Source: Pardosa pseudoannulata (Eukaryota; Arthropoda; Arachnida; Araneae; Lycosidae). From it: a stretch of 64,000 nt of DNA. A model generated the notes under the pieces. It saw nothing but the letters and a program-made list of their open reading frames with translations. It was not told the DNA's origin and searched no databases. Shown here piece after piece: positions 57,159-64,000 of this stretch. A program made the position numbers and the translations under genes. The stretch's first letter is position 1, and every line of letters starts with the position of its first letter. The stretch is from positions 100,906,193 to 100,970,192 of the forward strand of contig CM063503.1 in NCBI GenBank assembly GCA_032207245.1, in the 5' to 3' direction.

Positions 57159-57560
57159 CATGCATAAAAGCATTGAAATTTTGAGATTTTTTATGCGTTT
57201 TACTAAGTGTAAATAGGGGAATGTATCGTGATCGCTCTGAAGTGCAAAGGAATTTGGTTGTCAAAACTACATTTTGGATAGAATTCCTATTATGGATCCC
57301 CGTCCAGAATCACCCATGCATAGAGCTGGCGCCTTCCTGCTTAATGCAACGTCGAGTGCTGGGGATTTTTTTCATTATTCCCTATTCGCTTTCTCTTCCT
57401 ATAAAATGTTATTTTTTTTCACTTTTGCCGGTCCAGTGTACAGGATCTGTCGGTCTGTGTTTCTGATGCATTTGTACTCTATATTTTGGTACGGCGACGA
57501 ATGGTATATCGCGTGATGAAGGCTTCAGTAGACGAACGGTTTTAGATATTTTTTGTCATT
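57159..57560 (+). other. GC-richer island with possible coding exon or regulatory element
   Basis: Directly after the 756-bp repeats the composition becomes balanced. An ATG at 57292 in a good start context (A at -3, G at +4) opens a 74-codon frame starting MDPRPESPMHRAGAFL, and another frame overlaps it. I do not recognise the protein. After about 35 residues the translation becomes low-quality (Phe/Tyr-rich), so if coding it would be a short exon. A conserved non-coding element is equally possible. Confidence 0.22.
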
Positions 57561-60500
57561 TTCTTTACGGAGGGGGATTTCTATTGAATTCATATATGCA
57601 TGTGGAAAGCAGGAAATTTGAATCTGAGCAGCTTCATCTTTACCATAGCAACACAGATTGGTTTACGAGCAAATACAATGTTTTCCATCTCGCGGGCTCT
57701 TATACTTTTACGAAAATATGAAACAACAAACGCTTTAAACGTACAGATTAGAATCATGGAAAGAATGTATATTATTTACTTTGAAGAGGAGGTTCCTGTT
57801 TTATATTCTTGTACATGAAACATGTGCAAATAAAAGATATTTCCATTCATTATTATTTACACAGATGTAGTTCCTGAAAGCGAATGTTAAACGGACAGTG
57901 TCAGGTAACCTAGGAAACTCCCGATAATAACAGTTTAAAATACCTACTGTTATTACATATCAGATATGCAAGATTCAATTTCAAAATTATATAATGCATA
58001 GAGTAAATGACAAAACAAATGATACATAATTATGTAAATATGGGTGTCAGATTAATTTTATACTAAATATTAGTTTTAAGGAAGTAATTTTATCTTATAT
58101 AATATTTCTCATTGGTGTAATTTCTCTTGTTATTAATGCTTGAACATCAAACCTACTCTATTTTGTATGTATATTATAATTCAAAAATTGTCAAAAGTAA
58201 TTCTTGTTTTATATTCATTTAGAAATATCTTGTGGTGCTCTCCTACCAACTTATTGGCCCATAAACTTATTAAATACACATTATAAATTAATTTGTCAGT
58301 TTTTTTTTATTAAATTGCCTTATATAATAGAATATTTCACATGCTTATTACACTGTTAATTTGATAACACATTGATCTAGGTCAGGGAAAGCAAATTAAA
58401 TTTTATCGATAATCGAGATATCAAGGTCCCAAACAAAGTAAGTTGAATTGCAATTTTTTTCGAGTGTAAATACCTTGTGCATTACTCTTATTATTGATAA
58501 TTCAAAATGTTCGTCATGTTCAGAAATTTATAATTATTTTCTACTTGTTGCATTTTTTAAAGCTATTATTAATTTATAGAGAAATCAAAATATGTAAAAC
58601 ACTTGGAAATTTGCAGAATTCTAATTAAAATAGGTGTAGATTATTCCAAAAATGTTGAATAATTTCACGCAATGGATAAGACAAAATGATTGTATAAAAA
58701 TAGATAGAAGATTTTAAGCCATATGTTGAACAGCAACACTGCTAAATCAGAACGAAAATCAAAATACTATAAAAGTAAAATAATGATTAAATTCAGAACA
58801 AGAGTAAACACTGGAGGGTAAAGAAGCTGATATAACAAACTTTTATGTAAAGAATGATTAGCAAGTATGCCGCCAACAACGCTGAGATACCCAATGAATG
58901 ATTCAATAAGTGATATCAAACAATAGATTTTGGCTAATTAAATAAAGAAATGATATCATCTTTCGAAACCAGGTAAAAACATGCAAGAAAATGTCATTAT
59001 TGTGCATAAAAGTTTAAGTTTAAAAGCGTTTTAGTTGCAAATATAAAGTGCATATGCGTTTCGTTAAGTCAATTACATAGTCATAATAAGTATTTTCTAA
59101 TACTAAGACTAATATGATTCGGACATACAACTTGAAGCTGATTATAAACGGCAACGAATACCCATGCCAGTAAAGATATTCAAAACGGGACCCTCCTGCA
59201 GAGAATATCGTTTACTTATATGTCCGTTAACAGCCAAACTCGCTTATGGATATAAATACATTGATATTTTTGTGAAAATTTTAATTAGAGAGAAAGATTT
59301 ATATAGCACAATCCTTGACCTCTAATCAATGTGCATGAGTTTATTATTAGTCAACACAAAGTAAAAGGTTTTAAAATAAAATTTGTAGTTTTACAATTAG
59401 TATTTTTAACCTTATCAGAGATCAGATTATGAAATTAATTCTAGGTCTATTATGGATTATTATAATGAGTAATACAAGTTAAAATAAATTAGCTCTATTT
59501 GTATTTAATATAAAACATATGTTCTGATATATATTATGAAGTTTATAACTTAATTTAATAATATTTTATTTTTATTAACCATAAGTGCAAATATCAGTTT
59601 AGTTTTTATCTTTTTTTTCTACATTTTTAGTAGACTTGCTGACATGAATTAAAAATATTTCTTAATCACTTCTATTAAATTTCAAAAATACAAAACAATG
59701 ATTGTTTGATATCTTTCTCACATATTGATACGTGAACCTGGTATGCTATTAGGGAGCTGAATACACCAAGAAACATTCATAAAACTATACTTAAATATTA
59801 AAATAAAGAGGGCTCAAGCAACATTTTTCTTTGAAAGCATTGCGTCACTGTTTGTTTTCACAAAAGTGTATTTCTTACTGTTTGTAAGCTGGAAAAAGGC
59901 TTATGTTCAGAAAATAAACTAAAAAGCTTTTAGGAATGGAATACTCACCTCCCCTTCATAAATATAAGTGTTTACTATATACCCATAAAAGAAACAAAAG
60001 GACTTAAGAGGGGAGGGAAAAGTTTGAATGGGGTAACATATTCGGTGGATGGAACCCGTTATTCGACGAGACAGTCGATATCGACATGTTTCAGGTAGTT
60101 ACAGAGGTATAGCTTTCATGTATCAACACAGAATCTAGAATCTGTTCTTTTCACTTGTTGTTTGCAGTGCTCGATTGATATTGGCATCCCTATTGACATA
60201 TGATATTAATTGCGATGTTTTATAAAGCTGGATGCAATGAGAAAAAAGGAAGGAAAACAGTGGTTGAATGCCCTTATTTATTTTGCCACAAATAGTAGAT
60301 TACCTGAAATATACGGTTATAAATGTAATTTACAGAGATACTATTGAGATTGTAATAAAATATTCAAAATGTGCCCTTTTCAATTATGACCTTCCTCATG
60401 ATAGTATATTTTAATCGTTCGTGTAAACTGTTTAAACAACAAAGAAAACATATATTTTTGTTGGAATGGTAAATGTTTTAAACTGTAGTTGAAACTCCTA

Positions 60501-63250
60501 ACAGTTACATACCATATGTATTAGAATTACTGCACACAATTAACATTTCCATAATATATGAAACTCCAGGCATATCGGCTATATAAACTTGTCAAAGCAT
60601 TATTTACAGTGATTTTAAAATTACAGTTCAACATTAATATTTTAAATAGTTGAAATTTACTAAAAACTAATGTCACAAAAAACTGCGTTAATCGAATCCC
60701 TTATTCTTAGAAACTGCACTAACCTAGTATTTATGTATGGACTAAGAATTCACAATTACTCTGAAAAAATCACATTGGTACTTCCAAATATGTAACTTAA
60801 TGATTTATTACTCATTAGCACTTAACAACAATTTCTCGATGTAACACATTATAAAATAGTAAAATAAAGGTAATAAAATAATATATTTAATTATATTGAA
60901 TAAGTAAACTTATACAGTAGTTTTTTATTTTAATCGTAAAGTGAACTTTTTTAATAGAAGTATTGGCATAATCAATGCTCGTGTATCTGCGGAAACAAGT
61001 ATATTAAAGTTTTTAAAGGAAATTAGGACCTTAATATATTAGAGAATGTGTTTTAGAGAATATTTTGGAATACGATAATAAAACTTTACTTCAAGATTTT
61101 CATAATGTGTTGATATAAATGCTAATTAAAATAATGAGTTTGACCTAAAGCAAGTATTCAATATCACTATTAAAGTGAGTATAAAATGGCCAGATATGTT
61201 ATTTAACTTCCTATGATAGTCTTCTAACATGGTATTTTATGAATATCATAATACTGTGAATTTTATGTAATGAAGGTTTTAATGACTTAGTAGATTAAGA
61301 TGATCAGAGTAATAAGTGGTCTTGATGTGTATATTATTCTTCTTTGCTCTTTCATTTATGCAATAGATATTAGATTTATTAAAATATCTTCATTTTGGTT
61401 CTATATAAACTAAACATTTTATTTAAAAATATATCATAATATGAAATTTATACAGGACTATAAAATTTCTTCTTAAAAATATTTTCAGCATACCAGATCT
61501 CAGTAGTAAGAATTAAGTAGTATGTCATGTAAAGTATAGAAATAGTAGACCATAGAATAAAATGTGTACATTTAGAAAATTTAAAGCTATTATAGAGGCA
61601 TAATAACTTTGTTGCTGAAATGCCTTATATATAACAAAGTAAGCAATGATTCAGTACAAAATTAAAATCCCGTACTCTTTAGAATGAAAATTGCCGTACA
61701 TCATTAATACCAGTCTGGAGTTATAACGATTATTTAATTTTCTTACATGAATCAATACATTTTTATACCATAAGAAATATGCACCAAGTCCAAAAATAAT
61801 TACACGCAATTATGACAAAAATCCTTTTGAAATATGTGAATTAGAAACTATTTTTTATTTCAATTGCAAGTTAATTATCATTAATATTCTCTGAAACTCA
61901 AATATATTCTCAATATGCACATACTGAAATATATCCAATAGTCAAATATAGTGTAGAAACAATGTATTTTTATAGCATATTAAACACAATTTATTTCAAT
62001 TTTAAATTTATAACAATTTTAGAATTTTTATATTTTTAAATTTTAACATACCTTTAACGATTTGTTCTGCAGAATAAGGCAGACTTTTTGCTAATATTTG
62101 ATATAAACATTTAGATTCCAGTATGTATATATTTATAAAATTATCTCTTGGGTAAATGTATTTTTTCTTTCGTTTGGTGTACATTTTTTATGGTATTAAA
62201 ATATATACGCTACTTGAACAGATAAAACTAAAAAACATTAAAGCTAGAGTGTTTTTAAAGAACCTGTTAAATATATTATAAAAGGGGCTGAAATTTTCCT
62301 TTATGATGAATAAAAAAAAGGTTGTTATAATGACAATTTTAAGTTTGCAAAGGTACTATGTCCCTTTTCAAAACCCAATAAGAATAGAGATAATACACCT
62401 TATCACATACAGGTAATGTAATGCATGAATTAAGATATAGAAAAGTTCCTATTCAGAAATTTGGCAGACCAGTTAAAGTAGTATTAAATGCCATAATAAA
62501 CACAACACAAATTTATCTCCAAAGTATGCAAATGATCACGAGCATTTCTCAATAATTCCTTATGTTCTTCTGAAAACACGTACAACAAACATATACTCTA
62601 TTATTCCCCTGTTATTATATCAAGGGAGATTTAATCACTTTTAAAGACATCTATGGACAAGATGACAGGATTGAAAGGTTGTAAGTATCATGAGATATGA
62701 AAATTGAGATTCGATTGAGTGGTATTAATATATTATATTTTATTAAAGATGAATTGTTTAATAGACTACAATCATCATTTACTACTTAGAATTATTTTAT
62801 AAATAAGGCAAATGACAATACATAACTGCAAACTTTTAGAAAATTTTCAGCATATAAATACTTTAAAATCTGAGTTTTTAAACTTTATGTTTTTTTTAAT
62901 TTTAAAACTTTAAAATGTTGCAAAGACATGATGAAGTCTATCAGAAATTTTGAAGGATAGATATTTGATAGCATTTAATTAAATATGCGATTTTTAAATA
63001 TGCTTTATGCGACCATTTAATAACAATTTTAATAAACATAATTGTTTAACCAAATTATTTTTTTAATTGTAAAAACTTTTGAAAATATGAAGATTTTATA
63101 TTGTTTTACATACCGCTTCATGTTGAGTTGACTACTTATGAAGACAATGCTATATGAAAAGTTGAAATCATTAATTTTTAGAAACGTATAGAATTGTTTA
63201 AAGGTTATGTGCCACTATAAAAATATTCATTTTAACATTTATTATATGTT
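57561..63250. other. AT-rich non-coding stretch
   Basis: About 5.7 kb without a gene I can support. A slightly GC-richer patch lies at 59990-60180 (CGACGAGACAGTCGATATCG near 60065). The open frame at 57600-57818 shows no domain. Confidence 0.5.
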
Positions 63251-63267
63251 AGTTATTTTTCTTTTAC

Positions 63268-63498
63268 CTAAGGCTCTACAGCTCTAAATAGACGAAGGCT
63301 ATCCCAGTCTCGGCCATCTGGTTCTATCTGAGGCAATGCCCCTCTAGTCACTCTTAAGTAATATTTTAAATCACTTTCAATAGAGGCAAGCCCCCTAATT
63401 GGTGGTTCTCCCCTCTTTCTAGTTTCCATAGGTTTTGTAAATGGGGACCTTTTCACTGGGTTGGCATTTTCAGCAATAAATATAGGTCCTAGCCACAA
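63268..63498 (-). pseudogene. Probable reverse-transcriptase tail of a non-LTR retrotransposon
   Basis: The minus frame reads METRKRGEPPIRG, ASIESDLKYYLRVTRG, then QIEPDGRDWDSLRLF. This follows the order of the C-terminal tail of many LINE-type reverse transcriptases: a basic GRPP-R-W element, a D-hydrophobic DL stretch, and an A-x-DR-x-W block. GRPP has become GEPP, the usual Trp is Gly, and the end is altered, so it is decayed. Only this tail is visible; the polymerase core is not in the adjacent sequence. Confidence 0.42.
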
Positions 63499-63867
63499 AT
63501 TTATATGACTTTTTATGATATTAACGATGTATGCTAGTCTAAATGTTTGGTTTCAAAATTAGATTTCAAAATTCTACTCTGATTTCCGTACACGATTTTG
63601 ACAAACTGCACTAAATATCTTTCCTAATACCTTGCACTAAAAGGTCAGAGTTTATTTTCCATGAATTATGTCATTGTCCAGCATTCAAAGCTAAAAATAT
63701 CATAGGTCACTGAATTTTTTTATATCTTTTAATTTAGGAACCAGGGCAATTGTATGGATATTACAATTGATTTCATGATAACAAGTTCATGTTAATATGT
63801 TTATACTAAATAAAAAACACCATTGTCTGTTTAAGGACATGAAAATTAGGCTGGCTTTATTATATTT
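63499..63867. other. AT-rich spacer
   Basis: Nothing recognised before the terminal SINE. Confidence 0.5.
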
Positions 63868-64000
63868 GTTTGTTTAGAGCTCTACGGTTTACGTTTTTTG
63901 TTACACGAGACATAAGACCCGGATCTACTGAACAGTTACAATAATCCACAACGGTTACGAACATGCATGTCAACAGCGGGATTTGAACCCGTATACATTG
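63868..64000 (-). mobile_element. tRNA-derived SINE, second copy, cut by the window end
   Basis: On the minus strand the tRNA-like box B GGTTCAAATCCC (63990 to 63979) is followed by a body GACATGCATGTTCGTAACCG, CAGTAGATCCGGGTCTTA and CGTAAACCGTAGAGCTC. It corresponds segment by segment to the copy at 42112-42305. Box A would lie beyond the right edge of the window. Confidence 0.8.

Overview
This window is from a eukaryotic nuclear genome, most likely an arthropod; I lean towards a chelicerate (spider, scorpion or horseshoe crab), but that is a weak inference from overall character. The evidence is very AT-rich DNA, fifteen long (TA)n arrays (some joined to (CA)n, (TG)n or (GA)n), an intact Tc1-like DNA transposon, several piggyBac-like remnants, and tRNA-derived SINEs. 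There are no operons, no ribosome binding sites and no dense coding. I see no convincing host protein-coding gene. It reads as a gene desert or the interior of a very long intron, with old and young mobile elements.

Layout. 0-3 kb: (CA)n(TA)n array, a possible LTR-element scrap, a decayed Tc1-like transposase (about 1430-2201) and a piggyBac-like MITE (2302-2819). 4.4-5 kb: (TA)n. 8.05-8.61 kb: a clear piggyBac-type deletion derivative with TTAA duplications and perfect inverted ends that still encodes part of the C-terminal cysteine-rich domain. 8.8-9.1 kb: a 177-bp tandem duplication. 10.9-12.7 kb: three (TA)n arrays and a palindromic repeat cluster. 18.5-20.2 kb: a second piggyBac family with palindromic ends and a decayed transposase. 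24.3-26.7 kb: three large microsatellites. 25.3 and 28.6 kb: a pair of related, relatively GC-rich non-coding segments with a shared homeodomain-type core. 29.4-30 kb: 213-bp tandem repeat. 33.3-35.3 kb: an inverted pair of a dispersed repeat. 39.9-41.4 kb: complete Tc1-like element with perfect 27-bp ends and an uninterrupted DD34E transposase. 42.1 and 63.9 kb: two copies of one tRNA-derived SINE. 49.3-49.9 kb: 291-bp tandem duplication. 53.0-54.2 kb: the largest (TA)n array. 54.9-57.2 kb: three copies of a 756-bp repeat. 63.3-63.5 kb: a probable retrotransposon reverse-transcriptase tail.

The only gene that looks able to work is the Tc1-like transposase. The most interesting unexplained material is the duplicated conserved-looking element at 25.3/28.6 kb, the co-existence of two or three piggyBac-type families in different states of decay, and several GC-richer islands that look like regulatory elements in a gene desert. 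No previously undescribed system can be proven from this sequence alone.
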